A stretch of DNA of 64,000 nt. Source: Luteibacter sp. UNC138MFCol5.1 (lineage in GTDB: Bacteria; Pseudomonadota; Gammaproteobacteria; Xanthomonadales; Rhodanobacteraceae). The stretch lies in assembly GCF_900110505.1 (NCBI RefSeq), contig NZ_FODZ01000003.1, forward strand, positions 1 to 64,000, read 5' to 3'. Under the pieces are notes generated by a model, which saw only the letters and a program-made list of their open reading frames with translations, was not told where the DNA came from and searched no databases. How positions within the stretch are numbered: the first letter of the stretch is position 1; each line of letters starts with the position of its first letter. A program made the position numbers and the translations under genes. Positions 1 through 8,815 of this stretch are shown in pieces.

Positions 1-263
1 AGAACGTCGCGCTCCTCAGCCAATGCCGCGCGCGCCTTCTCCGATGCCTCCAGCTGGCCTCGCAACTGCTCGATAAGGAGCTGCTGCTCTGCCGTCGTGG
101 ACGGCATGGCGGCCTGTCGTTCCCGATATTGCTCGACCCAACGACGCAGCGCCGTCGGGCCAATACCCATCATCCGGGCCGCTTCAGGCGGGGAATGCCC
201 CGCCTCGACCACCAGTCGGACCGCTTCGGCCTTCAGAGCCGACGAAATCTTCTTGTATCCCAT
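1..263 (-). CDS. IS3-family transposase OrfA (partial)
   Basis: DNA-binding subunit of an IS3-type transposase, truncated by the window edge after 87 codons. The start is the ATG at 263-261. The first 55 residues form a helix-turn-helix region: MGYKKISSALKAEAVRLV, then PPEAARMMGIGPTALRRWV. A glutamine/leucine-rich stretch follows (EQQLLIEQLRGQLEASEKA), the leucine zipper typical of OrfA. In this family OrfA is joined to the DDE-containing OrfB by programmed frameshifting. OrfB is outside the window. The GC content and phase match a genuine gene, not a shadow of a neighbour. Confidence 0.8.
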   Translation of the reverse strand, partial: MGYKKISSALKAEAVRLVVEAGHSPPEAARMMGIGPTALRRWVEQYRERQAAMPSTTAEQQLLIEQLRGQLEASEKARAALAEERDV

Positions 264-323
264 GGATCACCTCGCAGGAGATTTTGCTCCTACTCGGTGG
301 TCCAGAAATACCCGGACACTACA
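1..323 (-). mobile_element. IS3-family insertion sequence, one end only
   Basis: The window opens inside an insertion sequence read on the minus strand. Its OrfA starts at 263. Upstream, at 323 down to 312, the minus strand reads TGTAGTGTCCGG, which looks like the outer end of an IS3-family terminal inverted repeat. The OrfB/integrase part and the other terminal repeat lie beyond the window edge, so intactness cannot be judged. The exact end at 323 is inferred from the typical TG start of these repeats. Confidence 0.65.
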
Positions 324-362
324 GGTCCGCTCCTACGCCCGACCATGACCGGGGAGCGATCC

Positions 363-1547
363 TCAGGTCGACGACGGCAGCCCGAACACCTTCCGCAGGT
401 ACGCCACGTAATCGGGATCCTCGAAGCCCATCGCCTTCCCCGGTGAATCCGACAGCTTCGCCACCGGCTGGCCGTTGCAGCGGGTCATCTTGATCACGAT
501 GTTCAGCGGCGACGGACCGACGTCGTTGGTGAGATTCGTGCCCACGCCGAACGACAGCTGGCAGCGGCCGGCGAAGTGGCGGTAGAGCTCCATCACGCGG
601 GGGATGTCGAGGCCGTCGCTGAACACCAGCGTCTTCGTGCGCGGATCCACGCGGTTCTTCTCGTAGTGCGCCAGCACGCGGTCGCCCCAGGTGAAGGGGT
701 CGCCGGAATCGTGCCGCGCTCCGTCGAAGAGCTTGCAGAAGTACATGTCGAAATCGCGCAGGAACGCGTCGAGCCCGTACACGTCGGACAGCGCGATGCC
801 GAGGTCGCCGCGGTACTCGCGTGCCCAGGCCTCGAGCGCCGCCGTCTGCGAGTCGCGCAGGCGCGGTCCCAGCGACTGGAACGCCTGCAGGTACTCGTGC
901 GCCATGCTGCCGATGGGCACCAGCCCCTGCCGCTTCGCCAGCCAGACGTTGCTGGTGCCGGCAAGCTGCGGTCCGAGCTCCGCCCTGAGCGTCGCGAGCA
1001 TTTCGTCATGCCAATCGCGGGAGAAGCGGCGGCGCGTGCCGTAATCGGCGATGCGCACCCGTTCGTAACCGGGCGTGTCGCGCAGGAGCGCGATCTTGGC
1101 CTGCAGCCGACGGCGCCCTTCGTCCAGATCGAGGCCCGGATACGTCGCGCGGAAGTACAGCTCGTTGACGATCGCGAGCAACGGTACCTCGAAGAGGATC
1201 GTGTGCAGCCAGGGCCCTGCGATCACGATCTCGATCTCGCCGTTGTCCTTCGCGCCCGGCTCGATGCGGACGTACTTCGCGTTGAGCTGGAACAGGCCGA
1301 GGAAGTCGACGAAATCGCTGTCGATGAAGCGCAGGCCGCGCAGGTAATCGAGTTCGTCGTCGTCGAAGCGCAACGAGCACAACGCGTCGACTTCCTCGCG
1401 GATGCGACCGATCAACGGCACGAGGTCGATACCGGGAGTGCGGCAACGGAACCGGTACTCCACTTCCGCCGCCGGATACTGATGCAGCACCACCTGCATC
1501 ATGGTGAACTTGTAGAGGTCGGTATCCAGCAACGACGTGACGATCAT
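363..1547 (-). CDS. pncB: Nicotinate phosphoribosyltransferase
   Basis: Makes nicotinate mononucleotide from nicotinate and PRPP in the NAD salvage (Preiss-Handler) pathway; cytosolic. The 394-residue length is normal. Family motifs are present: [11 protein letters not shown] at 6-16, the [10 protein letters not shown] stretch near 199, GSMAHE at 213-218 whose His217 is the expected phosphohistidine, and [12 protein letters not shown] at 279-290. The reading frame is open much further upstream, but the ATG at 1547 begins the conserved N-terminus. It overlaps the stop of the upstream thioredoxin gene (ATGA), so the two are translationally coupled. Confidence 0.95.
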   Translation of the reverse strand: MIVTSLLDTDLYKFTMMQVVLHQYPAAEVEYRFRCRTPGIDLVPLIGRIREEVDALCSLRFDDDELDYLRGLRFIDSDFVDFLGLFQLNAKYVRIEPGAKDNGEIEIVIAGPWLHTILFEVPLLAIVNELYFRATYPGLDLDEGRRRLQAKIALLRDTPGYERVRIADYGTRRRFSRDWHDEMLATLRAELGPQLAGTSNVWLAKRQGLVPIGSMAHEYLQAFQSLGPRLRDSQTAALEAWAREYRGDLGIALSDVYGLDAFLRDFDMYFCKLFDGARHDSGDPFTWGDRVLAHYEKNRVDPRTKTLVFSDGLDIPRVMELYRHFAGRCQLSFGVGTNLTNDVGPSPLNIVIKMTRCNGQPVAKLSDSPGKAMGFEDPDYVAYLRKVFGLPSST

Positions 1548-1927
1548 GCCGTCGCGCCCGTCGCGGCGATCTGCCGGTTCACGGCGTCGACGAAGGCATC
1601 GGCTCCGGGCCACGACGTGATGCGTCCGAGCTTCTTCCCGCGGTGGAACACGAACCAGGCGGGGATGCCGTGCAGGCCGAAGCGCGTCGCCATCTTCGGA
1701 TCGTCGTAGACGTTGTCGTGCAGCCAGCGCACTTCCGGCCAGGCGAACCGCTCCGGTGTCAGCAGGATCTGCCGCTTCGCGATGTCGCAGTTCGGGCAGT
1801 CGCGACCCCACAGGAACAGGATCACGATGCGATCGTCGTCTCGCGCGAGTTCGGCGTCGAGTTCGCCGGTGGTCACGCGCTCCATGGGGAAGCGCTGGAA
1901 GAAGTCGGGGACGGAAGTGTCTGCCAT
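1544..1927 (-). CDS. Thioredoxin-family protein (CPNC active site)
   Basis: Small thioredoxin-fold protein of 127 residues without a signal peptide, so probably cytosolic. The active site is C44-P-N-C47 in [12 protein letters not shown], and a cis-proline is visible at about 89 (HGIPAWFVF). The CPNC dipeptide differs from the CGPC of classical thioredoxin. Its gene overlaps the pncB start by four bases, suggesting co-expression with NAD salvage. The link is positional only; no partner is known from the sequence. The start ATG at 1927 was preferred because the longer upstream reading frame runs antisense into the cytochrome gene. Confidence 0.85.
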   Translation of the reverse strand: MADTSVPDFFQRFPMERVTTGELDAELARDDDRIVILFLWGRDCPNCDIAKRQILLTPERFAWPEVRWLHDNVYDDPKMATRFGLHGIPAWFVFHRGKKLGRITSWPGADAFVDAVNRQIAATGATA

Positions 1928-2015
1928 GGGGAAATCCGTGCGTCGTGTCCGCTCCACATGGGGGCGTTGCGGGGATAATCCGAGGGCCGTCCCCCGCGAT
2001 TCCCAAGGAACGATC

Positions 2016-2822
2016 GTGCGCCTTCTCCTGGTTACCCTGCTACTCGTCATCGCTGGCGCCCCGCGCGCCGCCACGCTCACGATCGACACCGGCGCGGGTC
2101 CACGCGCCCTCACGACGGAGCAGCTGCTGTCCCGGGCCGACGTGCGCGAGGTGCGGGTTCCGGACGATGTCTCGTACCACCGCGAGACGAAGTACCTCGC
2201 CGTGCCGCTCAAGGCCCTGCTGCCCGGTGTGGCGGCCGACGCCCACCTCCAGTTCGTGGCGCTCGACGGCTTCGCCGCCGAGATCCCGGCGGCAGCGGTC
2301 GTCGACGGCCACGGCGCCGAGGCCTGGCTGGCCGTGGAGCCGCCCGGCAAGCCCTGGCCCGCGCTGGGCGCAGGCAAGGCCGGCGCGGGTCCGTTCTACC
2401 TGGTCTGGACGAACCCGGCCGCGGGGCACATCGGGCCCGAGCAGTGGCCGTACCAGGTGGCGACCATCCGGGTGCTCGCCGACCCCGCGTCGCGCTTCCC
2501 GGCGATGCGGCCCGCCGACGGTCTCGCGAAGGACGCCCCCGAGCGGCATGGCTTCACGGTGTTCCAGCGCAACTGCATCACGTGCCACACGCTCAACGGC
2601 CAGGGCGACGCGAAGCTGGGGCCGGACCTCAACCTTCCGCACAGCCCGACCGAATACCTTCGGGCCGACATGCTGCGCACGCTGATCCGTAACCCGCAGG
2701 ACCTCCGCCGCTGGCCGCAGGCGAAGATGCCGGGCTTCGATCGCGCCGTGTTGTCCGACGCCGATCTCGACGACCTCGTCGCGTACCTGAGGCACATGTC
2801 GACGCGGAAGGCCCCGCACTGA
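2016..2822 (+). CDS. Periplasmic c-type cytochrome with N-terminal oxidoreductase-like domain
   Basis: Predicted exported haem protein of 268 residues. A signal peptide ([17 protein letters not shown]) opens the protein. A middle region of about 150 residues resembles the molybdopterin-oxidoreductase fold ([32 protein letters not shown]) but has no obvious cofactor cysteine. The C-terminal 85 residues form a cytochrome c domain with C187-ITC-H191 and a probable axial methionine at 238 (KMPGF). The start is a GTG at 2016, with AAGGAA at 2005-2010 as ribosome-binding site. Likely an electron carrier, partner unknown. Transcription is divergent from the thioredoxin-pncB pair. Confidence 0.8.
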   Translation: MRLLLVTLLLVIAGAPRAATLTIDTGAGPRALTTEQLLSRADVREVRVPDDVSYHRETKYLAVPLKALLPGVAADAHLQFVALDGFAAEIPAAAVVDGHGAEAWLAVEPPGKPWPALGAGKAGAGPFYLVWTNPAAGHIGPEQWPYQVATIRVLADPASRFPAMRPADGLAKDAPERHGFTVFQRNCITCHTLNGQGDAKLGPDLNLPHSPTEYLRADMLRTLIRNPQDLRRWPQAKMPGFDRAVLSDADLDDLVAYLRHMSTRKAPH

Positions 2823-2834
2823 AGCCTGGCTGGT

Positions 2835-4121
2835 TCAGGCCAGCGTTTCGCCCTCGACCACCGCGTCGCCCGACGCCCGGTGGTAGACCTCCAGATCGAG
2901 GATGCCCCGTTCGCGCGCGACCAGCACGGGCACGACCATCTGGCCGGTGACGTTGGTCATCGTGCGCATCATGTCGAGGATGCGGTCGATCGCCACGAGG
3001 TAACCGATGCCTTCGAGCGGCAGGCCCGCCGAGCTCAGCACCAGCGTGACCATCACGGTGGCGGTGCCGGGGACGCCGGCGGTGCCGAACGAGCCGAGGA
3101 CCGAGGCGAGCAGGATCACGAGGTACTGCGCCGGCTGCAGGTCGAGATGGAAATACTGCGCGATGAACACGGCGGAGATCGCCGGATAGATCGCGCCGCA
3201 GCCGTCCATCTTGATGCTGGCGCCCAGCGGCACGGCGAACGCGGCGTACTCCTCCTTCACGCCGAGGTTGCGCACGACGGTGCGCAACGCGATCGGCATG
3301 GCGGCGAAGCTCGACGACGACGTGAAAGCCACCTGCATCGCCGGGAACGCGGCGCGGAAGAACTTCCACGGGTTGAGGCCGTGCCCCAGCAACAGGCCGC
3401 CATACACGACGACGATCTGCAATGCGCACGCGACGTAAAGCGCCCCGACGAAGCTGGCCAGGGGCAGCAGCTTCTCGAAGCCGTAGCTGCCGACGAGCGC
3501 GGCGATCAGGCCGAAAGTGCCCAGCGGGGTGACTTCGAGCACGAAGCGCGTCACCTGGATCATGGCGTCGTTCGCCTCGCCGGCCAGTGCGCGCAGCTTC
3601 GCCGACTTCTCGCCGATCTTCACCAGCGCGAGGCCGAGCAACCCGGCGAAGAAGATCACCTGCAGGATCTTGCCTTCGGTCAGCGCGCGGAACGGATTGG
3701 CAGGCACGATGTCGAGCAGCACCTTGACGGGCTCCGGTACCGCCTTCGGTTTCCAGTCGAGCGGTGCCGAGAGACCTTCCACCCCCAGACCGGGCTGCGC
3801 GACGTGCGCCACGAGCAGGCCGACGAGCACGGCCAGCGTCGCGGTGGCCGCGAACCAGCCGAACGTACGCGAACCCAGGGCGGCGACGTCCCTGACCCCG
3901 TGGAGGCTGGACACGCTGTGCAGCACCGCGAAGAAGACCAGCGGCACCGCGATCATCTTGATCAGCGTTACGTAGAGCTGCCCGAGCGGTCCGAACCACG
4001 CCGCCGCGTCGGGCCCCAGGGCCCAACCGGCGAGCGCGCCGAGCGCGAAACCGGCGGCCACGCGCTTCCAGAAACGGATGCGGAACCAGGAGGTGAGAAG
4101 CGACATGACAGGGCTACCCAT
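2835..4121 (-). CDS. Dicarboxylate/amino acid:cation symporter (DAACS family)
   Basis: Inner-membrane sodium- or proton-coupled carrier of the GltP/DctA family, 428 residues with about eight hydrophobic segments. Family marks are the serine-rich re-entrant loop SSSSFAAMPIALRTV and the substrate-site motif KMDGCGAIYPAI followed by GTAGVPGTATVM. Substrate (glutamate, aspartate or C4-dicarboxylate) cannot be decided from sequence alone. Two starts are possible: 4121, or 4106 (MSLLTSWF) with GGGTAG just upstream. It is convergent with the cytochrome gene, with only 12 bases between the stops. Confidence 0.88.
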   Translation of the reverse strand: MGSPVMSLLTSWFRIRFWKRVAAGFALGALAGWALGPDAAAWFGPLGQLYVTLIKMIAVPLVFFAVLHSVSSLHGVRDVAALGSRTFGWFAATATLAVLVGLLVAHVAQPGLGVEGLSAPLDWKPKAVPEPVKVLLDIVPANPFRALTEGKILQVIFFAGLLGLALVKIGEKSAKLRALAGEANDAMIQVTRFVLEVTPLGTFGLIAALVGSYGFEKLLPLASFVGALYVACALQIVVVYGGLLLGHGLNPWKFFRAAFPAMQVAFTSSSSFAAMPIALRTVVRNLGVKEEYAAFAVPLGASIKMDGCGAIYPAISAVFIAQYFHLDLQPAQYLVILLASVLGSFGTAGVPGTATVMVTLVLSSAGLPLEGIGYLVAIDRILDMMRTMTNVTGQMVVPVLVARERGILDLEVYHRASGDAVVEGETLA

Positions 4122-4223
4122 ATAACGAACCCCGACACTACACCTGCGTATGGACGTCCGGACGCCCGAAATCGGACGCTGCGTTCGCCGGGACGAACGC
4201 TGGGGCCTTGCATCCCGCCTTGC

Positions 4224-5267
4224 CTACAGGGCGTCGCTCCGCGCCGCCAGCCGCTGGAGTTCCCTCGTCCGCTCGTCCGGTGGCCGCTTCGCCAGTTCGC
4301 GGACCCGCGCGTAGAAGGCGGGCCAACGCCCGCCGGTGCCGGCGAACATCGCGGCGAACGACGGCACCCACGTGTCGTAAAGACCGAACGGCAGCAGTCG
4401 CGCGTTGTTCAACGGCTTCGCCATCCAGCGGTCGTAGCGGCGGTCGCCTCCGGCCTCGGTCTCGCGCCAGACCAGATACTGCCCGCGGAACGCCTCGAAG
4501 GTCTCGGCCTTGGCGACGCGCTTCGCCTCGTCGGGACGATCCTCGGCGTAAAGCGTCCCAAGCCGCCCGCGCAGCGCGAGGATCTGCCGCGTGAAGGACC
4601 GATCGAGCATGTCGCCGCGCTCGTCCGGCGGGGGAAGGTTCCGCGAACGCCGCCACTGACGCAGGCCTTCCCGCTCGACGAACGTGGCGAAGGATTCGTT
4701 GAACGACGAATCGTCCTTCACGTAGAGCTCCTGATGCGCGAGCTCGTGGAAGATCGTGCCGGCGAGCTCGTCGTCGTCCCAGCGCATCATGCTGCTGAGG
4801 ATCGGGTCGGCGAACCAGCCGAGCGTCGAATAGGCGGGCACCTCACCGATGGACACATCGTGCCCCAGCGCCGACTCCCGCGCGGCTTCGCGCTCGGCGA
4901 GGTCGTGGCGGAAGTAGCCGCGATAGGCCACGCAGCCGGCGATCGGAAAGCAATGGGTGATGGGCGCGACGGACAGCTCCGGCGTCGCGAACACGTTCCA
5001 CGCGACCCAGGGCCGGTCGAGCGCCACGTACCAGGTGTAGCTGCGGTTGTCGGGCAGGGCCAGTCGCGTGGAGGCGAAGCGGCGCGCTTCGCTCGCGAGT
5101 TCGAGCCGCTCCCGCGTCTTCGCGGGCGTTTTCGGGTCGGCGACGACCTTCGCGATCGAGCGGCGCTCGGTCAGCAGCGCCGCCTGGCCGTGCGCGACGT
5201 GCGCGTAGTAGCCCAGCGAGCGGCAGCCGGCGAGCAGGACGATCAGGGTGGCGAGTGCGAGGCGCAT
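4224..5267 (-). CDS. Predicted lipoprotein aminopeptidase (zinc)
   Basis: A 347-residue lipoprotein with signal peptide and lipobox LLAGC, lipidated Cys15. It carries a gluzincin-type zinc site: HELAH at 174-178, with a third ligand candidate in NESFATFVE (Glu191). The motif VPAYSTLGWFADP is typical of the COG4324 predicted aminopeptidase family. Likely anchored to the outer membrane facing the periplasm. Substrate unknown. The gene stands alone between the symporter and a block of direct repeats. The start at 5267 was chosen because it directly precedes the signal peptide; the frame is open further upstream through the repeats. Confidence 0.78.
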   Translation of the reverse strand: MRLALATLIVLLAGCRSLGYYAHVAHGQAALLTERRSIAKVVADPKTPAKTRERLELASEARRFASTRLALPDNRSYTWYVALDRPWVAWNVFATPELSVAPITHCFPIAGCVAYRGYFRHDLAEREAARESALGHDVSIGEVPAYSTLGWFADPILSSMMRWDDDELAGTIFHELAHQELYVKDDSSFNESFATFVEREGLRQWRRSRNLPPPDERGDMLDRSFTRQILALRGRLGTLYAEDRPDEAKRVAKAETFEAFRGQYLVWRETEAGGDRRYDRWMAKPLNNARLLPFGLYDTWVPSFAAMFAGTGGRWPAFYARVRELAKRPPDERTRELQRLAARSDAL

Positions 5268-5339
5268 CCGGCCTATTCTGCACGGGCCGGCGGGCGTCGT
5301 GGGATGGTGTGTCGCGCGCTTCGTCGCGGACCTGGTCGA

Positions 5340-5766
5340 GCGCGGTCGCGACGACCGATCGCCTCGCCGTGGGCACCGGCGTGCGCCGGTGCGACGGTGA
5401 GGGGGTGTGAGCGCATGCGTGAATCCGGTCACCGTCACCGCGGTGCGACGTCAGGGGGCAGCGACGCCGTGCATGAACCCGTCACCCCGGCGCACGCCGG
5501 GGTCCACGTCCTCGGTCCACGAGGGGGCGTCGCGCTCCGGGCGCTCGTGTGTGTGCGGTGTCGCGACGACCGATCGCCTCGCCGTGGGCACCGGCGTGCG
5601 CCGGTGCGACGTGAGGGGGTATGAGCGCATGCATGAACCCCGGCGCACGCCGGGGTCCACGTCCTCGGTCCACGAGGGGGCGTCGCGCTCCGGGCGCTCG
5701 TGTGTGTGCGGTGTCGCGACGACCGATCGCCTCGCCGTGGGCACCGGCGTGCGCCGGTGCGACGGT
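5340..5766. repeat. Long direct repeats built on CCGGCG palindromes
   Basis: A 520-base gap between genes holds a repeat block. One unit of 153 bases begins at 5488 and begins again at 5641, with near-perfect identity for about 125 bases. A third, shorter copy of the CGACCGATCGCCTCGCC part lies at about 5349. Each unit contains short palindromes such as CCCCGGCGCACGCCGGGG and CACCGGCGTGCGCCGGTG. Their six-frame translation gives the DPGVRRGD-like peptides often produced by dispersed repeats in proteobacteria. I regard it as a dispersed intergenic repeat that has been locally duplicated, not a gene. Confidence 0.8.
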
Positions 5767-5787
5767 GAGGCGATCGGCGGGCCTGCC

Positions 5788-6345
5788 TCAGGCGATGTCG
5801 GATCGCTCCGGACGTCGCCCGCCCGTCATCGACTGCAGGACGCCGTCGCGGCGGATCAGGCCGTGCATCAAGGCGGCGCCCATGTGCGCGAGGAACGTCA
5901 GGAAGAACAGCCACGCCAGGTAGCGATGGGCTTCGCGCAGCCACGCGAACAGCAACGCATCCGCTGGCACGATCGGCGGCAGGCGCAGACCGCCGCCCAG
6001 CGTCACCGGATAGTTACCGGCCGACAGCATGGCCCAGCCGATCAGCGGCAGTCCGATCATCAACGCGTAAAGCAGCCAGTGCGACGCGTGCGCGGCCAGC
6101 TTCTGCCAGAGAGGCATGTCGGCCGGCAGCGGCGGCGCGGGATGCGTAAGGCGGAACCCGAGGCGGATCAGCGCGAGCACGAAGACCGCGATGCCGAGCG
6201 GCTTGTGGATCGACACCAGCCACAGGTACTTGGATTCGACGGACGTGACCATGCCGGCACCGATGAAGAGCATCGACAGGATCATCGCGGCCATCAGCCA
6301 GTGCAGCAGTCGGGCGAACCAATGGAACGTATCGGCGCGGCTCAT
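5788..6345 (-). CDS. Cytochrome b561-family protein
   Basis: Four-helix inner-membrane b-type cytochrome, 185 residues. Histidines suited to haem ligation occur at 8 and 15 (HWFARLLHW), at 47 (SIHKPLG) and in the later helices (HASHWLLYAL, LREAHRYLAW, FLAHMGAALMH). The start at 6345 overlaps the stop of the upstream peroxidase gene (ATGA). In known clusters of this kind a b561 passes quinol electrons to a periplasmic SrpA-type peroxidase, which fits the operon here. Expression is expected to follow the ECF-type promoter at 7463-7487. Confidence 0.88.
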   Translation of the reverse strand: MSRADTFHWFARLLHWLMAAMILSMLFIGAGMVTSVESKYLWLVSIHKPLGIAVFVLALIRLGFRLTHPAPPLPADMPLWQKLAAHASHWLLYALMIGLPLIGWAMLSAGNYPVTLGGGLRLPPIVPADALLFAWLREAHRYLAWLFFLTFLAHMGAALMHGLIRRDGVLQSMTGGRRPERSDIA

Positions 6346-7424
6346 GGGTGGGCCTCCTTCGGACGGGCCGTGCCCGGGACGTGCGCTTCCTCGCTGGTGC
6401 GGCGCAGATAGGAATCGGCATAGGCCGACGAACGGGCGGCGAGCAACGGATCGCCGGACACTTCGATGCCGCGCGGCAGGATGGTCGGATCGTAGTTCAC
6501 GTCGCGGCACGGGCCATCGGCCTGCGCCTCGGCGGCGTCGATGACGAGCGTGCCGGCGTCCACGGTGCGGCGATCGTCGGGCCAGATCTTCGTCGCGTCG
6601 TCGACCGGATCGCCGGGATTGGCGAAGACCATCTGCAGATGCCAGCGCGCGGGACCCTGCCCCAGACGCTTCATCAGGTCGGCGGCCAGATAGTCGGTGT
6701 CCCCGGCGGCGGCACCGCCGTCGCCTTCCGGGCCCTTATCCGGCACGAGCATCCAGCGCACGGCATGCCGCTCGCCCTGCGCATCGCGCAGGTAGAACGC
6801 GTTGATGCTGCGGTAGGTCTCCGGCACGTAGCTCGCCGACGGCTTCGCCGTCTTGATCCAGTCCAGGAAGGCCGCCGATTCCGGATGAGACTTGAAGAAG
6901 GCGCCCGCCTTGGCGGGGTCCGGCTTTCCGGTGGAGGGATCCGGATGCGTCGCGACCGTGAGCTCGTAGAACGCCTTCGGGTCGGACACCGGGAACACCG
7001 TCATGGCGTTCATGCCCGTCCGCCATTGTTCGCCATCGGCCATGTCGAAGCGCAGCGCGAAGCTGCGGATGGGCGCGGAGCTGTCCCCGGCATAGGGGTT
7101 TCCGCCGGGGATCGCGAGGCGTCCCACCACCGGCGTGCTGCCGGGCGCGAACACGGCCGCCGTCGAGTACTTCGCCAGCTCGCCATTGGACTCGAAGCGC
7201 CCCGTCACGCAGATGCCCTTGGCATGGTTGCGCCGGAACCCGGGATAGTCGCCTCCGTTGGCCTGTAGCGCGTTGATGATCCGCTTAGGGGTCAGCCGCT
7301 CGGGCGCGAGCCACCCACCGACGTACCCGAAAACGGCAGCGGCGCCCACCACCGCCAGCCCTATCAGCGCCCATCGTCCTGCCGCGTGCGCCGGAGGGCG
7401 CGGGTCCTGCCGTTTCTCTGTCAT
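6342..7424 (-). CDS. Catalase-related (SrpA-type) haem peroxidase
   Basis: A 360-residue member of the catalase superfamily, shorter than true catalases (about 480 or more) and carrying an N-terminal membrane anchor or signal segment at 18-38. The distal histidine candidate is His67 in FRRNHAKGICVTG. The downstream core GDSSAPIRSFALRF and the C-terminal SSAYADSYLRR region (haem-ligand tyrosine) are recognisable. Probably a periplasmic peroxidase using electrons from the overlapping cytochrome b561. Divergently transcribed from an ECF sigma/anti-sigma pair, the usual neighbour of this family. Confidence 0.88.
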   Translation of the reverse strand: MTEKRQDPRPPAHAAGRWALIGLAVVGAAAVFGYVGGWLAPERLTPKRIINALQANGGDYPGFRRNHAKGICVTGRFESNGELAKYSTAAVFAPGSTPVVGRLAIPGGNPYAGDSSAPIRSFALRFDMADGEQWRTGMNAMTVFPVSDPKAFYELTVATHPDPSTGKPDPAKAGAFFKSHPESAAFLDWIKTAKPSASYVPETYRSINAFYLRDAQGERHAVRWMLVPDKGPEGDGGAAAGDTDYLAADLMKRLGQGPARWHLQMVFANPGDPVDDATKIWPDDRRTVDAGTLVIDAAEAQADGPCRDVNYDPTILPRGIEVSGDPLLAARSSAYADSYLRRTSEEAHVPGTARPKEAHP

Positions 7425-7462
7425 CGTGTGCGTTCCTGGTTGCGTTGGCGTGTTCAGGGTGG

Positions 7463-7487
7463 GACGTACGTCAGGGACTTTTATTCC
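7463..7487 (-). promoter_or_regulatory. ECF-type promoter for the peroxidase-b561 operon
   Basis: On the minus strand GGAATA (7487-7482) is followed after exactly 15 bases by CGTC (7466-7463). This has the form of promoters read by extracytoplasmic-function sigma factors. It lies 38 bases upstream of the peroxidase start. The same elements and spacing occur in the opposite direction at 7496-7520, in front of the sigma gene itself. Confidence 0.65.
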
Positions 7488-7495
7488 CGGACCGG

Positions 7496-7523
7496 GGAAT
7501 ATTTCTCCCGACCGGACGTCTAA
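7496..7523 (+). promoter_or_regulatory. ECF-type autoregulatory promoter
   Basis: GGAATA at 7496-7501, a 15-base spacer and CGTCTAA at 7517-7523. This is close to the GGAAc/t-N15/16-CGTCtaA pattern of ECF sigma promoters. It stands about 30 bases before the sigma-factor ATG at 7555, so the sigma factor probably activates its own gene together with the divergent peroxidase operon. Confidence 0.68.
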
Positions 7524-7554
7524 CGTCCATGAAAGCCCCGGCGAGAGGCCCGGC

Positions 7555-8067
7555 ATGTCCGACCCGCGAATCGACGAAGCCCTTCGGACGATGCTGCCGC
7601 GCCTGCGGCGCTTCGCGCTGTGGCTCGCCCGCGACGTGCATGCCGCCGACGACCTCGTCCAGTCGACCGTCGAGCGCGCGCTTTCCCGCTGGCATACCCG
7701 GCGCGATGAGGAGAGCCTGCGCGGTTGGCTGTTCTCGATCTTGTACAGGTTGTTCCTCGACGGGAAGCGTCGCTCCGCCCGGCAGGCGCTGCTCCTGGGC
7801 TCGCTGCCCAGCGAGGAACCCACCTGGCCGTCCGCCGAGCGCGTCGCCCTGGCGCATTCCACGCTTGCCGCGTTCGCCGCCCTGCCCGTCGAGCAGCGCA
7901 GCCTGCTGCTCTGGATCACGGTGGAAGGCATGAGTTACCGCGAGGTCGCGGACATCCTGAAGGTGCCGGTCGGCACCGTCATGTCGCGTCTCTCCCGTGC
8001 CCGACGCGCCCTGCGCCAGCTTGGCGAAGGCGATTCCGAATCCCCGTCCCTGCGACTGCTGAAATGA
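7555..8067 (+). CDS. ECF RNA polymerase sigma factor
   Basis: A 170-residue extracytoplasmic-function sigma factor. Region 2 spans about 18-70 (DVHAADDLVQSTVERALSRW, then SLRGWLFSILYRLFLD). Region 4 spans about 110-160 (LPVEQRSLLLWITVEGMSY, REVADILKVPVGTVMSRL). The start ATG at 7555 has GAGAGG seven bases upstream. It overlaps the anti-sigma gene by four bases (ATGA) and lies back to back with the SrpA peroxidase. The two matching promoters between them suggest that its regulon includes the peroxidase and cytochrome b561. The inducing signal is presumably oxidative but is not visible in sequence. Confidence 0.92.
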   Translation: MSDPRIDEALRTMLPRLRRFALWLARDVHAADDLVQSTVERALSRWHTRRDEESLRGWLFSILYRLFLDGKRRSARQALLLGSLPSEEPTWPSAERVALAHSTLAAFAALPVEQRSLLLWITVEGMSYREVADILKVPVGTVMSRLSRARRALRQLGEGDSESPSLRLLK

Positions 8068-8813
8068 CGACCACGACGCCCCCGAGCGAACACGACATCC
8101 ATGCCTACGTGGACGGGCACCTCGACAGCGCGCACCGCAGCGAGGTGGAACGCTACCTGGCCCGCCACCCCGAGCAGGCGGACGAGGTGCAGGGCTGGCG
8201 GAACGACGCGCAGCAACTGCGCACGCTCCTCGCAGGCGACCTGACGCCCGCCCCCGGCCTGGATCCGATCACGGTGCGCGAAACCGCGCGCCGGCGGCAC
8301 AGCGGCCGCCTGGCCCTGGCCGCGTCGCTGTTCCTGTGCCTGGCCGTCGGAAGCATGGCGGGCTGGACTGTCCGCGGGATCGGCACGGGCGACGCGCCGA
8401 TGGCCGATGCCATGCAGGCCTATCGGCTGCTCGCGCTCGACCACGGTGTCGGCATGGACATCACGACGGGCAACGAGACCGACCTCCGTGCCTGGCTGGC
8501 GGGACGCGTCGGCTCCGACGTGCGCCTGCCCGATCTGGCCGATGCCGGCTTCCGGCCCATCGGCGGCCGGCTGTTCGCGACCGAGCAGGGTCCCGCGGGC
8601 ATGGTCCTCTACGACGATGGCAACGGCCACACGGTGAGCTTCTACGTGCGGCCGCCGGGCCCGGCCCGCCGCATGCTCCCGCGCGGATCCCGGGAGGAAA
8701 ACGGCCTGCTCGCGAACTACTGGTCGAACGGCGGGCACAACTACGCCGTCGTCGCCTCGGCGAACGACGGCGGCCGCGGCGCGGCGGAGCGCGTGGTGCA
8801 ACGCTCGATCTGA
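8064..8813 (+). CDS. Anti-sigma factor (transmembrane)
   Basis: A 249-residue membrane protein. The cytoplasmic N-terminus (EHDIHAYVDGHLDSAHRSEV) is a typical anti-sigma helical domain but lacks the HxxxCxxC zinc motif. One membrane helix follows at about 75-92 (LALAASLFLCLAVGSMAGW), then a periplasmic domain of about 150 residues. Co-translated with the ECF sigma factor through an ATGA overlap, it most likely holds that sigma factor inactive at the membrane until a periplasmic signal is sensed. Confidence 0.82.
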   Translation: MTTTTPPSEHDIHAYVDGHLDSAHRSEVERYLARHPEQADEVQGWRNDAQQLRTLLAGDLTPAPGLDPITVRETARRRHSGRLALAASLFLCLAVGSMAGWTVRGIGTGDAPMADAMQAYRLLALDHGVGMDITTGNETDLRAWLAGRVGSDVRLPDLADAGFRPIGGRLFATEQGPAGMVLYDDGNGHTVSFYVRPPGPARRMLPRGSREENGLLANYWSNGGHNYAVVASANDGGRGAAERVVQRSI

Positions 8814-8815
8814 GC

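Noticed and set aside
2880-5624. A 914-codon plus-strand open frame
   Set aside because: Antisense shadow of the symporter and aminopeptidase genes, which both have clear family motifs on the minus strand.
5340-5766. CRISPR array
   Set aside because: Units are 153 bases with near-identical content throughout; there are no short repeats separated by unique spacers and no cas genes nearby.
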